64,000 nucleotides of DNA from contig JAHHHY010000015.1 in assembly GCA_019359125.1 (NCBI GenBank), forward strand, positions 33,575-97,574. Reading direction: 5' to 3'. This document shows positions 24,091 through 31,707 of the stretch, piece by piece. This stretch comes from Pleurocapsa minor GSE-CHR-MK 17-07R (lineage in GTDB: Bacteria; Chloroflexota; Anaerolineae; Aggregatilineales; Phototrophicaceae). The translations under genes were made by a program, and so were the position numbers. Each line of letters starts with the position of its first letter. The stretch's first letter is position 1. Below the pieces are notes generated by a model. It made no database searches, was not told the origin of the DNA, and worked only from the letters and a program-made list of their open reading frames with translations.

Positions 24091-25830
24091 GTGCCAGAAG
24101 AATCCGTTATCGCTGCCGGGGCGCCAGACCAGCCGACCGCGCAGCAGGAAACCAATACCCGCGTGGCCCGCGCCACCGGCGTGCTGGCGCTGGGGAATAT
24201 CCTCAGCCGGGCGCTGGGCATGGCCCGCGAGATCGTCATCACGACGCTGTTTGGCGCATCGCGCGCGACCGACGCTTTTTACGCGGCCACGATTGTCCCC
24301 AAGACGCTGTATGACCTGCTGATTGCCGGCCACGTGAACAGCGCGATCGTCCCTGTGCTGAGCGAGATCGATGCGAAAGAGGGCCGCGTCGCCTTCTGGC
24401 ATGTGGTCTCGGTGCTGGTCAGCCTGCTCACCGTGATCCTGTCGCTGCTAGTGCTGCTGATTATGGCATTCGCGCCGCAGGTCATCACGCTGGTGGGCAG
24501 CGGCTACTCGGCCGAGACAGTCGGCCTGGCCGCCGGCCTGCTGCGCCTGACCGCCCCGGCGCTGATTTTCCTCGGCCTGTTTTCGGCCATGAGCGGCGCC
24601 CTGTATGCGCTGCATCAATTCACCTGGCCTGCGCTGGCCGGCGTGGTCTTCAACGGCTGCATCGTGCTGGTGACGCTGCTGGCTGTGCCGCCCGTGCAGG
24701 TGACCGCGCAGATTCTGCCCGGCACGCTGCCTGATTTCTCGTATGCGCGCCCGGAATGGGCGATCCAGTCGGCGGCGCTGGGTTGGATGGTAGGATCTGC
24801 CGCCCAGGCGCTGGTGCAGATTCCCGGCCTGCGTGGTTCGCGCCTGCGCCTCTCGCTTAATTTCCGCCATCCCAGCATCCGCCAGATTGCAAAGCTGTAC
24901 GCGCCGGTTATGTTCACGCTGATCGTGGACACGCTGGTGGTGCGCACCTTCAGCTATAACCTGGCCAGCAACACCGTGGAAGGTGCGCTGGGCTACATGA
25001 ACTGGGCGACCACGCTGATTCAGTTTCCGCAGGGGCTGGTGGCGACGGCCATCAGCGTGGCGATTTTGCCCACGCTGTCGCGCTTTGCCGCGCTGATGGC
25101 GATGGGCTCGACGCCAGATATGGCCGGGGATGATGCTTCGGCCATGGCGTCCGGCGCATCACAGGACAATACGCAGGCGTTCAAAGACACGCTGGGGCTG
25201 GGGCTTAGGCTGTCGATCGTGCTGATGCTGCCCGCGGCTGTGGGGCTGTTTGTGCTGGCCACGCCGATTGTCTCGCTGATTTTTCAGCGCGGCGCCTTTA
25301 ACGCGACAGATACCGCCATCACCGCTGATGCGCTGCGCCTGTACCTGATCGGCCTGCCGTTTGCCGCGGTCGACCTGCTGCTGGTGTATGCCTTTTATGC
25401 GCGCCAGGACACGCTGACGCCCGCGCTGATCGGGCTGGTCAGCTTTGGCGTGTACCTGGTGACGGCGGTGCTGCTGCTGCCGGTCATCGGCCTGTTCAGC
25501 CTGATGGTGGCCGACAGCCTGAAGCACATTTCGCATGCGCTGATATCGGCCGTGCTCTTGCAGCGTAGGCTGAACGGGCTGGGCAAACAGCGCATCTTCA
25601 GCACGCTGGCGAAGGCAGGCTTTGCGGCTGCGGCGATGGGTCTGCTGGCGCTGGTGACTGAGCCGCTGCTGGAGAGCGTTGTCGGCATGAGCAGCACGCT
25701 GCGCGAGGCGATCGTGGTGGCGGTGGCGGCCGGGCTGGGCGGGGCGGCCTATGTGGGCATCGCCACGCTGCTGAAAGTGGATGAGCTGGCGTGGATGGCA
25801 GGTATGGTGCGCCGCCGCCTGGGGCGGTGA
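24091..25830 (+). CDS. murJ: Lipid II flippase MurJ (MviN family)
   Basis: A polytopic membrane protein of about 579 aa with the MurJ fold. The N-terminal signature LGNILSRALGMAREIVITTLFG...DAFYAATIVPKTLYDLL is followed by some 14 hydrophobic segments, the middle motif NWATTLIQFPQGLVATAISVAILPTLSR (split here) and IFQRGAFNATDT. It flips lipid II across the membrane for peptidoglycan synthesis. The start is uncertain. GTG at 24091 has a strong SD and lies about 25 bases after an extended -10 (TGCTATGCT, 24051-24059). ATG 24055 and GTG 24031 are alternatives. Its presence argues for a peptidoglycan wall. Confidence 0.9.
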   Translation: MPEESVIAAGAPDQPTAQQETNTRVARATGVLALGNILSRALGMAREIVITTLFGASRATDAFYAATIVPKTLYDLLIAGHVNSAIVPVLSEIDAKEGRVAFWHVVSVLVSLLTVILSLLVLLIMAFAPQVITLVGSGYSAETVGLAAGLLRLTAPALIFLGLFSAMSGALYALHQFTWPALAGVVFNGCIVLVTLLAVPPVQVTAQILPGTLPDFSYARPEWAIQSAALGWMVGSAAQALVQIPGLRGSRLRLSLNFRHPSIRQIAKLYAPVMFTLIVDTLVVRTFSYNLASNTVEGALGYMNWATTLIQFPQGLVATAISVAILPTLSRFAALMAMGSTPDMAGDDASAMASGASQDNTQAFKDTLGLGLRLSIVLMLPAAVGLFVLATPIVSLIFQRGAFNATDTAITADALRLYLIGLPFAAVDLLLVYAFYARQDTLTPALIGLVSFGVYLVTAVLLLPVIGLFSLMVADSLKHISHALISAVLLQRRLNGLGKQRIFSTLAKAGFAAAAMGLLALVTEPLLESVVGMSSTLREAIVVAVAAGLGGAAYVGIATLLKVDELAWMAGMVRRRLGR

Positions 25831-25911
25831 TGAGTCAGATGTGTTTGTGTTTGCCATCAGGCGGACGCAGCGAGGCTGTTTCAGGAAGTATCGGGAGATG
25901 CGGTTTTATAG

Positions 25912-26051
25912 GCCTCACCCTGCGTCGCTGCGCTCCGCCGTCCCTCTCCACGATGTGGAAGAGGGACAAAATGCCTGCTTTTTTGGCTCACATATTGGCC
26001 GTGAGTCATCCCCTCAGTCCACATCGTGGAGAGGGGAAAGAGGGGTGAGGC
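25912..26051. repeat. Composite inverted repeat, CCCTCTCC family
   Basis: Outer arms GCCTCACCC (25912-25920) and GGGTGAGGC (26043-26051) enclose a perfect 18-bp inverted pair CCCTCTCCACGATGTGGA (25942-25959) and TCCACATCGTGGAGAGGG (26018-26035). The first 34 bases (25912-25945) recur exactly at 63861-63894. No gene lies between 25831 and 26376; short frames there are translated repeat. Confidence 0.75.
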
Positions 26052-26110
26052 TGGTTCAGGCCTACTGATGTGCGCACTGACCGAAAAGTGGGGAGTCGTT
26101 GGCGTAGCGG

Positions 26111-26276
26111 CTTGGCATGCCAAGCCCCATGGGCACCAAGTTAAGACGGGTCTTCTCTTATTTGCCGGGCGGACACGCAGGTCCGCCCCTACATTCCTCG
26201 CGGACAAACAGTTGCAACCGCGAGTTTTTCCCTTCAAATCCAAGCGACTCCGAGGGGCGGACCTATGTGTCCGCCC
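26111..26276. repeat. REP-like hairpin cluster
   Basis: The gene-free stretch continues with CTTGGCATGCCAAG (26111-26124, perfect palindrome) and two hairpins with identical 8-bp arms GGGCGGAC/GTCCGCCC at 26167-26188 and 26255-26276, differing only in the 6-base loop. This is typical of dispersed intergenic palindromes. Confidence 0.65.
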
Positions 26277-26376
26277 TGGAGGATCAAAGTCTACAGATTG
26301 CAACCTTGTTGGGCAGGACCAAAAACATTTGCCGCTGGCGTTCGGCAAGTCAGGTGCTGGCATGCCCCCGCACAGC

Positions 26377-26646
26377 CTAACGCGCGAAACGCTTCGCGCT
26401 GCGAACGCGCAGTTTGGCCGCCTCTTCCTCGCGATTCTTCGGCGGGACCTGCGTCGTCAGCCCATCGAGCAAGCGGCGCGTGACATCGGTTACCTCATTT
26501 ACCGCCGCCTGAAACGCAGCTTCGTTGGCCTTTGACGGCGTATTAAACCCGCTGATCTTGCGCACATACTGCAAGGCCGCGGCCTGAATCTCGTCATCGC
26601 TCACGGGTGGGGCGAAGTTATACAGCGTGCGGATGTTCCGGCACAT
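26377..26646 (-). CDS. DUF2277 family protein
   Basis: The 89-aa protein matches DUF2277 along its length: MCRNIRTLYNFAPPVSDDEI, ALQYVRKISGFNTPSKANEA, a helical middle and the basic ending AKLRVRSAKRF. It is a small, probably cytoplasmic, helical protein of unknown function found widely in bacteria. The N-terminal MCRNI Cys is conserved in the family. It lies 15 bases downstream of the AlkZ-like glycosylase gene, so the two are very likely co-transcribed. Many DUF2277 genes sit in variable contexts, so a functional link to repair is only a suggestion. Confidence 0.85.
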   Translation of the reverse strand: MCRNIRTLYNFAPPVSDDEIQAAALQYVRKISGFNTPSKANEAAFQAAVNEVTDVTRRLLDGLTTQVPPKNREEEAAKLRVRSAKRFAR

Positions 26647-26661
26647 GGGTGAGTTCCCCTC

Positions 26662-27750
26662 TCAGCGTTCAATCGTCAGTTTGAGCGGCAGCGCGACGAA
26701 GCGGGCATACGCGCCCGCAGCCTCAGCCGCCGCATCTTCCAGCGCACCCAGCGGCTGGAACGGTATCAGCGTGATCTCGACGTGCTTCTTGCCGATGCTG
26801 CGTCGCCAAGTGCCCACGACCTGCCCATCGATCACGATCATCGACTGGAACACGCCGTTATTGCCGGGCACGATGCGCTGCGCGTACTCCGCGGCCAGCA
26901 CCGCGCCCCGGTCTTTATAGCCCAGCAGGAATTCGTCGAAACCGGGCAGCAGCAGCACATGGCCTGCGGCCTGCGGACGGGCAGATGCAGCCAGCGATTC
27001 CGGCATCCAGTAGGTTTTGCGGTCGATGGTTTCAGAAACAAACGCATTCCGCACCAGCTCGAGCGCGGCTTTGGCTTCGGTCATGCTGATGCCGGCCCAC
27101 CATCCCAGGTCCTGCACGGTGGCCGGGCCGTGGCTGGTGAAGTACATGCGCGCCAGCGCCGCCAGTGATTCCTCCGGCGAGAGATCGAGCGCGTTCGGCG
27201 CCCACTCGTCCAGCAGCACGAACGTCTGTTGTTTGCCCTGCATCGGGCCCAGGCACAGCAGCCCCAGCTGCGACAGATACCACAGGATGTGATAGGTGCG
27301 CTGCCCGGCAGTGCTGATGCCTGCATTCTCCAGCAGCGCCATGATGTCCGGACGCGACAGACGGCGGCCGCCGCTGAGCGCATCCGTCAGCAGATCGCCA
27401 CAGCGCATGATCGTCGCCACCGTCAGGTCGAGATTGTCCAGCCGCGACTGGTCGGCGGCCAGCATGCGCGCCCCGCACAGCCGCAGCATCCAGCGGGCAT
27501 GCTGCGGCGCGACAAAATGGATCGTGCCGCGCATCGGCCAGGTGCGCAGGATGTCGCCGTTTTCAATGGCGCGCTCGACATCCGCCAGCAGGGGGGACTG
27601 TGTGCGCAGGCCAATGGCCCAGACCGACTGCATGTAGTCCTGCGCCTGCATCGCCCCCATGTGCGCGACCACGTCTTTAGGCGATGCGAAAACATTCCCC
27701 GTGACATGCTGATTCGCCAGCCGCCAGTGCCCGATCTCGTGCGCCTGCAT
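26662..27750 (-). CDS. Winged-helix DNA glycosylase family protein (AlkZ/YcaQ-like)
   Basis: A 362-aa member of the HTH_42 family that includes AlkZ, an alkylpurine and crosslink glycosylase. Three winged-helix-like modules are followed by a beta domain. The catalytic QxQ motif appears as MQAQDY (Gln35 and Gln37), and LRTWPMRGTIHFV and LLPGFDEFLLGYKDR are family landmarks. I start at 27750, where GGAGGGCT precedes the ATG; the open frame upstream is low-complexity. Substrates differ among subfamilies, so interstrand-crosslink repair is not assured. It is followed by DUF2277. Confidence 0.82.
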   Translation of the reverse strand: MQAHEIGHWRLANQHVTGNVFASPKDVVAHMGAMQAQDYMQSVWAIGLRTQSPLLADVERAIENGDILRTWPMRGTIHFVAPQHARWMLRLCGARMLAADQSRLDNLDLTVATIMRCGDLLTDALSGGRRLSRPDIMALLENAGISTAGQRTYHILWYLSQLGLLCLGPMQGKQQTFVLLDEWAPNALDLSPEESLAALARMYFTSHGPATVQDLGWWAGISMTEAKAALELVRNAFVSETIDRKTYWMPESLAASARPQAAGHVLLLPGFDEFLLGYKDRGAVLAAEYAQRIVPGNNGVFQSMIVIDGQVVGTWRRSIGKKHVEITLIPFQPLGALEDAAAEAAGAYARFVALPLKLTIER

Positions 27751-27817
27751 AGCCCTCCATGTCGTCTGATTCAGATAATTTGTTCTATTATACGGGGTTT
27801 GTGGGCGCGGGCAACCG

Positions 27818-28513
27818 TTACCGGCACGAGCGGCGGCGCGGCAGCTCATAGGTGTCCGGTTCCATTTGCAGCATCATGAGCGCCTCTAACTCGCCGTTGG
27901 CGCGCAGCACGACCGGCGCCCGCCAAAAGCGCGAAGCATCCAGCGGGCAGCGCAGGTCAAGGCGCGTGCTCAGCCCGCCGTCGTAGTAGGTGGCGACCTG
28001 AAACAGCCGACCATCGGATGCCGATGAGGTGCGTACGCGCCCGTACTGCGGGCGGTCGAGCGCCACCCAGACATCGCCAAAACGCAGCGTGGTGCCGATT
28101 TCCACCCACTGCACCAGCCCCTGGCTGAACCACAGTGAGCCGCGTCGATTGGCGTTGATATAGGCGGGCTGCGCGCCCGACCAGTCCCATTGCAGATAGC
28201 CGCTGTCGATGTCCATGCCACGGCTGTAATAGATGCGCTCCACCCACGGGCTGGCTTCCAGCAGATCGAGCGCCTGGGGCATGCTCATGTCGCCCGCGCT
28301 GATATCCAGCGGGCACACAACCGCTTCGCCGCAGTCTTCGTCTGGCAGCAGCAGCGCGTGATAGTCAGCACTGCCTGGCGCAGACGCGAACCACTGCGCC
28401 AGCGCGACGATGACGATCAGCGCGGCAAACAGCGCGGCCGCCGCCTGGGCAACGATGGGGACAAACGGGGTCTGACCGGCATCAATCCCGCGAAATGGGG
28501 CACGGATCATCAT
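27818..28513 (-). CDS. Membrane-anchored envelope protein, paralogue 2
   Basis: The 231-aa protein has one N-terminal transmembrane segment at about 22-45 and an extracytoplasmic domain. That domain has CGEAVVCPLDISAGD, a helix QALDLLEASPWVERI, then YLQWDWSGAQPAYI, and late cysteines in LRCPLDASRFWRAP. The same order (Cys region, A..LL...PWV helix, W.W strand, C-P...FW.AP) occurs in the upstream gene, so the two are paralogues. The start at 28513 overlaps the end of that gene by 32 bases. The function is unknown; disulfides are likely. Confidence 0.65.
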   Translation of the reverse strand: MMIRAPFRGIDAGQTPFVPIVAQAAAALFAALIVIVALAQWFASAPGSADYHALLLPDEDCGEAVVCPLDISAGDMSMPQALDLLEASPWVERIYYSRGMDIDSGYLQWDWSGAQPAYINANRRGSLWFSQGLVQWVEIGTTLRFGDVWVALDRPQYGRVRTSSASDGRLFQVATYYDGGLSTRLDLRCPLDASRFWRAPVVLRANGELEALMMLQMEPDTYELPRRRSCR

Positions 28514-29186
28514 ACAGCCAGCCAGCAAAATCGTAGTCGTCGAACGGGACGCCCTGCATCAGGTTGTCGCTGAACAGCGAAATGGTGACGGGCGCACTCC
28601 AGAAGGCGCGGGCAGGGGCGGGGCAGTTGAAATGGGTTTCGATCACCAATTGGCTCTGGTTGTAGGCTGCCAGAAAATACGCGTTGGTGATGTCGCGCAC
28701 GGTGCCAGACACGGCCAGCACGGCCGTCTGAATCGCCAGATCGCGCGACACGACCTGCAGGATGCCGTGCCGGGGAGCGCCGAGCGCCTGTTCATAGGCG
28801 CCATAGGGCAGGTAAGTGGGCACAGTGAGATAGCTGACCACGCCGTTGGTCACCCACAGGCCGGGCTGAATGCCAAGCTGGTCGGCCTCGCGCAGCCAGG
28901 CGGGCGCGGCTGGTGCCCAGCGCCACGTCATATATCCGGCCCAGCGGGTTTCCTCAAAGGTGGGATTTTGTACCCAGGGATGGCGCATGAGCAGCGTCAG
29001 CGCACCTTCGGCGGTGGTCGTACCGGGGAGGATGCCGCTCCAGCACGGTTCGGATTCATCCTCGCAGCCATCGCGCATGAAGGCGCGAATCTGCGCGCTG
29101 TCGTCGGCCTGCGCGCGGATGACCCCGACGGCGACCGCAAACAGGGCCAGCAGCATCAGCATGACGGTGAAAACGGTGCGTCCCAT
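28482..29186 (-). CDS. Secreted or anchored envelope protein, paralogue 1
   Basis: The 234-aa product starts MGRTVFTVMLMLLALFAVAV, a signal peptide or anchor. The mature domain has CEDESEPCWSGILPGTTTAE, the helix GALTLLMRHPWVQNPTF, YMTWRWAPAAPAWL, and FNCPAPARAFWSAP near the end, parallel to the downstream gene. The Cys pairs probably form disulfides outside the cell. ATG 29186 puts the hydrophobic core at the N-terminus, so I prefer it over an in-frame start 13 codons upstream. Families with C....C...I.PG.T....A...L..HPWV are common as unnamed Chloroflexota proteins. Confidence 0.65.
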   Translation of the reverse strand: MGRTVFTVMLMLLALFAVAVGVIRAQADDSAQIRAFMRDGCEDESEPCWSGILPGTTTAEGALTLLMRHPWVQNPTFEETRWAGYMTWRWAPAAPAWLREADQLGIQPGLWVTNGVVSYLTVPTYLPYGAYEQALGAPRHGILQVVSRDLAIQTAVLAVSGTVRDITNAYFLAAYNQSQLVIETHFNCPAPARAFWSAPVTISLFSDNLMQGVPFDDYDFAGWLYDDPCPISRD

Positions 29187-29319
29187 GGGCGATGCCCCGA
29201 AAACCGGATGGACGAGACCTGTCAATCATAGCGCCGGATGACGCAAATCGCATGAGAAGAACGGAGGCGGATTTGTTGGGCAGGGATGCGGGTGGCTTGT
29301 CGGAAAATACGCTGTAAGC

Positions 29320-29450
29320 GGGCGCGTCGCGACGCGCCCCTACGCTCCCAACCTCATGAAGAAGACATCAATTCGCAGGATATTCAACGAAAAGATGAGT
29401 TGTAAATACCGGTAAGGTCTGCCGTCGTAGGGGCGCGTCGCGACGCGCCC
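29320..29450. repeat. MITE-like element with 25-bp inverted ends
   Basis: The 20-bp palindrome GGGCGCGTCGCGACGCGCCC followed by CTACG (29320-29344) recurs inverted as CGTAG plus the same palindrome at 29426-29450. The 81 bases between are AT-richer and have no frame. The rest of the gene-free stretch 29187-29544 shows nothing else recognisable. Confidence 0.7.
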
Positions 29451-29544
29451 GTCTCAATACCCTGTCAAAGTAATTCTTGACGACGGTCAAACCTTGGCGT
29501 TCCTGGCGTCTTGGCGGTTCAACTCTTTTTAGTGGTCGCGCCTC

Positions 29545-30507
29545 TCAGTTGCGATTCAGGCGCGGATCGAGCGCGTCGCGCAGGCCGTCGCCCAGCAGAT
29601 TGAAGCCGAGCACGGTGATCATGATGGCGATGCCAGGGAAGAACACCAGATGCGGGCTGGTGAACACGTAATTGCGCCCTTCGCTCAGGATTGCGCCCCA
29701 TTCCGGCAGCGGCGGCTGCGCGCCCAGGCCGATGAACGAGAGCGCGGCGGCCTCCAGCACGACCGAGCCGATGCCCAGCGTCGCCTGCACGATCAGCGGC
29801 GTGAGCGCGTTGGGCAGAATCTGCACAAACAGCATGCGCCCGTGGGTGGCCCCCAGCGCCCGGTTGGCCGTCACGTATTCCATTTCTTTGATCGAGAGCA
29901 CGCTGGCGCGGGCCAGTCGCGCATAGACCGGGATGCTGACGATGGCGATGGCCACCAGCGCGTTTTGCAGGCCGGGTCCGGCGAAGCTGACGATGGCGAT
30001 GGCCAGAATCAGCGACGGAAAGGCCAGCAGCACGTCCATGATGCGCATGAGGATGCCATCGACCCAGCCGCCGAAATAGCCCGACACCATGCCGATCAGC
30101 GAGCCGATGATGATGCCGATGGCCACGCTGCTGATGCCCACGACGAGCGAATACTGCGCGCCCCACAGCACGCGGCTGAACATATCGCGCGCATTCAGGT
30201 CCAGGCCCATGAAGTGCTGCGGTTCTTCGGCGGGGCAGCCCAGCACATGGATGCACGGCGGACGGCCGGGCAGGCGTCCCAGCCCGCGATGATCCTGCCG
30301 GTCGAGCATCGGCTGAAGCGGGTCATAGGGCGCGATCACCGGAGCCAGCAGCGCGATAATCACGATGAAGGCGATGATGATCATGCCCAGATTGGCGCTC
30401 TTGTTGCGGCGCAGGTTCTTCCACAGCTCACGCAGCGCGCCCAACTGACGGGTATGGGACGGTGCCTGCGAGGTATCAAGTTTGGGGACAGGGGGAGTTG
30501 TACTCAT
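29545..30507 (-). CDS. Peptide/nickel-type ABC transporter permease, DppC-like
   Basis: A 320-aa inner-membrane permease of the DppC/OppC family. The N-terminal cytoplasmic segment leads into a first helix (GMIIIAFIVIIALLAPVIAP), and five more follow. The EAA loop reads EYVTANRALGATHGRMLFVQ with ILPNALTP, and the closing FNLLGDGLRDALDPRLNRN is diagnostic of DppC. A loop after helix 1 contains two Cys (CIHVLGCPAEE), an insert not seen in most DppC proteins. It is 15 bases downstream of the DppB-like gene. DppD and DppF ATPases are not in the window. Confidence 0.9.
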   Translation of the reverse strand: MSTTPPVPKLDTSQAPSHTRQLGALRELWKNLRRNKSANLGMIIIAFIVIIALLAPVIAPYDPLQPMLDRQDHRGLGRLPGRPPCIHVLGCPAEEPQHFMGLDLNARDMFSRVLWGAQYSLVVGISSVAIGIIIGSLIGMVSGYFGGWVDGILMRIMDVLLAFPSLILAIAIVSFAGPGLQNALVAIAIVSIPVYARLARASVLSIKEMEYVTANRALGATHGRMLFVQILPNALTPLIVQATLGIGSVVLEAAALSFIGLGAQPPLPEWGAILSEGRNYVFTSPHLVFFPGIAIMITVLGFNLLGDGLRDALDPRLNRN

Positions 30508-30522
30508 GAAAGATAAGTCCGG

Positions 30523-31599
30523 TCAGCTCAGGCGGATGCGCGGGTCAAGGAAGCCATACAGCAGGTCCACGCCCAGATTGATAATCACGAATGCGATGGC
30601 GATGGCCACGGTGAAGCCCTGCACCAGCGGATAGTCGCGGCTGGTGATGCCATCGTACAGGGTGCGGCCGACGCCGGTCAGGCCGAAAATGGTCTCGGTG
30701 AGTACGGCGCCGCTGATCAGCAGGCCGAAGTTCAGGCCGATGATGGTGACAACTGGCAGCAGTGCGTTGCGCACGGCATGGCGCAGCACCACGCCCATCT
30801 CGCGCAGGCCCTTGGCACGCGCGGTGCGTACGTAATCCTGATTGAGCGTCTCCAGCACGCTGGAGCGCGTCATGCGGGCGATGATGGCCATCGAGATGGT
30901 GCCCACAGCGGCGGCCGGCAGGATCAGGTGGCGTGTCGCATTCCAGAACAGGTCAAAATTGGCGGTCAGGATGCTGTTGAGGATATACAGGCGTGAGATG
31001 AAGATCATCAGCGGATTGCCTGAGGCTTCATCGGGCGCGAGCCCCCACTGCACGAAGAAGGGAATCACCTGCGTGCCTGCGTCCAGACGGCCGCTGGGCG
31101 GCAGCGCAAACGGCGTGTCACGCAGGCCGACGCCGAAGATATAGGCCAGCATCAGGCCCAGCCAGAAGACCGGCATCGAGACGCCGATATTGGCGACGAT
31201 CATGGTGACATAGTCGTAGGGGGTGTTGCGTTTGTAGGCCGACAGGATGCCCAAGGGCACGCCGACCACGCTGGCGAAGATCAGCGCGGTGAAGGCCAGC
31301 TCCACCGTGACCGGCAGGCGCTCGGCCAGCAGCGCGCTGACGGGCCGCGTGAAGCGGATCGAGTCGCCCAGGTCGCCGCTCAGGACGCGCCCCATATAGG
31401 CCAGGTACTGCTGGCCGAGGGGCAGATTCAGCCCATAGCGGTTTTCAAAATTCGCGCAGATTGCAGGCGTTGCGCGTTCGCCGTAGATGGCAGTGCAGGG
31501 GTCACCGGGAATCAGGCGCGTCAGGAAAAACGTCAGCGTGAGGATGCCCAGGATGACAGGGATGGTGAGCAGGATACGACGAAATATAAATGTTGACAT
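30523..31599 (-). CDS. Peptide/nickel-type ABC transporter permease, DppB-like
   Basis: A 358-aa DppB/OppB permease. It starts MSTFIFRRILLTIPVILGIL and keeps the LTRLIPGDPC motif and the N-terminal RYGLNLPLGQQYLAYM segment. The EAA motif is DYVRTARAKGLREMGVVLRH with ALLPVVTIIG. The C-terminus YGFLDPRIRLS is family-typical. A loop of about 60 residues between helices (DTPFALPPSGRLDAG...) is normal for the subfamily. It pairs with the DppC gene and the upstream substrate-binding protein, forming an importer of peptides or other oligomers. Confidence 0.9.
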   Translation of the reverse strand: MSTFIFRRILLTIPVILGILTLTFFLTRLIPGDPCTAIYGERATPAICANFENRYGLNLPLGQQYLAYMGRVLSGDLGDSIRFTRPVSALLAERLPVTVELAFTALIFASVVGVPLGILSAYKRNTPYDYVTMIVANIGVSMPVFWLGLMLAYIFGVGLRDTPFALPPSGRLDAGTQVIPFFVQWGLAPDEASGNPLMIFISRLYILNSILTANFDLFWNATRHLILPAAAVGTISMAIIARMTRSSVLETLNQDYVRTARAKGLREMGVVLRHAVRNALLPVVTIIGLNFGLLISGAVLTETIFGLTGVGRTLYDGITSRDYPLVQGFTVAIAIAFVIINLGVDLLYGFLDPRIRLS

Positions 31600-31633
31600 A
31601 AGCGTGCAGACCAGGCGTGCGGCTCAGGAAAAC

Positions 31634-31665
31634 GGCAGGGGCATGGCAGATGCCACGCCCCTGCC
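31634..31665 (-). terminator. Intercistronic hairpin between binding protein and permeases
   Basis: A nearly continuous stem GGCAGGGGC-a-TGGCA / TGCCA-c-GCCCCTGCC with a 2-base loop, in the 108-base gap after the binding-protein gene. The minus strand continues GTTTTCC, a short T run. Such hairpins raise binding-protein mRNA over permease mRNA by partial termination or by blocking decay. Confidence 0.6.
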
Positions 31666-31707
31666 TGAAACATCAACTGACAGGTGGAACAGGTTTCCCT
31701 GCGCCGA

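Noticed and set aside
26026..26535. A 169-codon plus-strand frame after murJ
   Set aside because: It reads through palindromic repeats and then antisense to the DUF2277 gene; no start signal or family resemblance.
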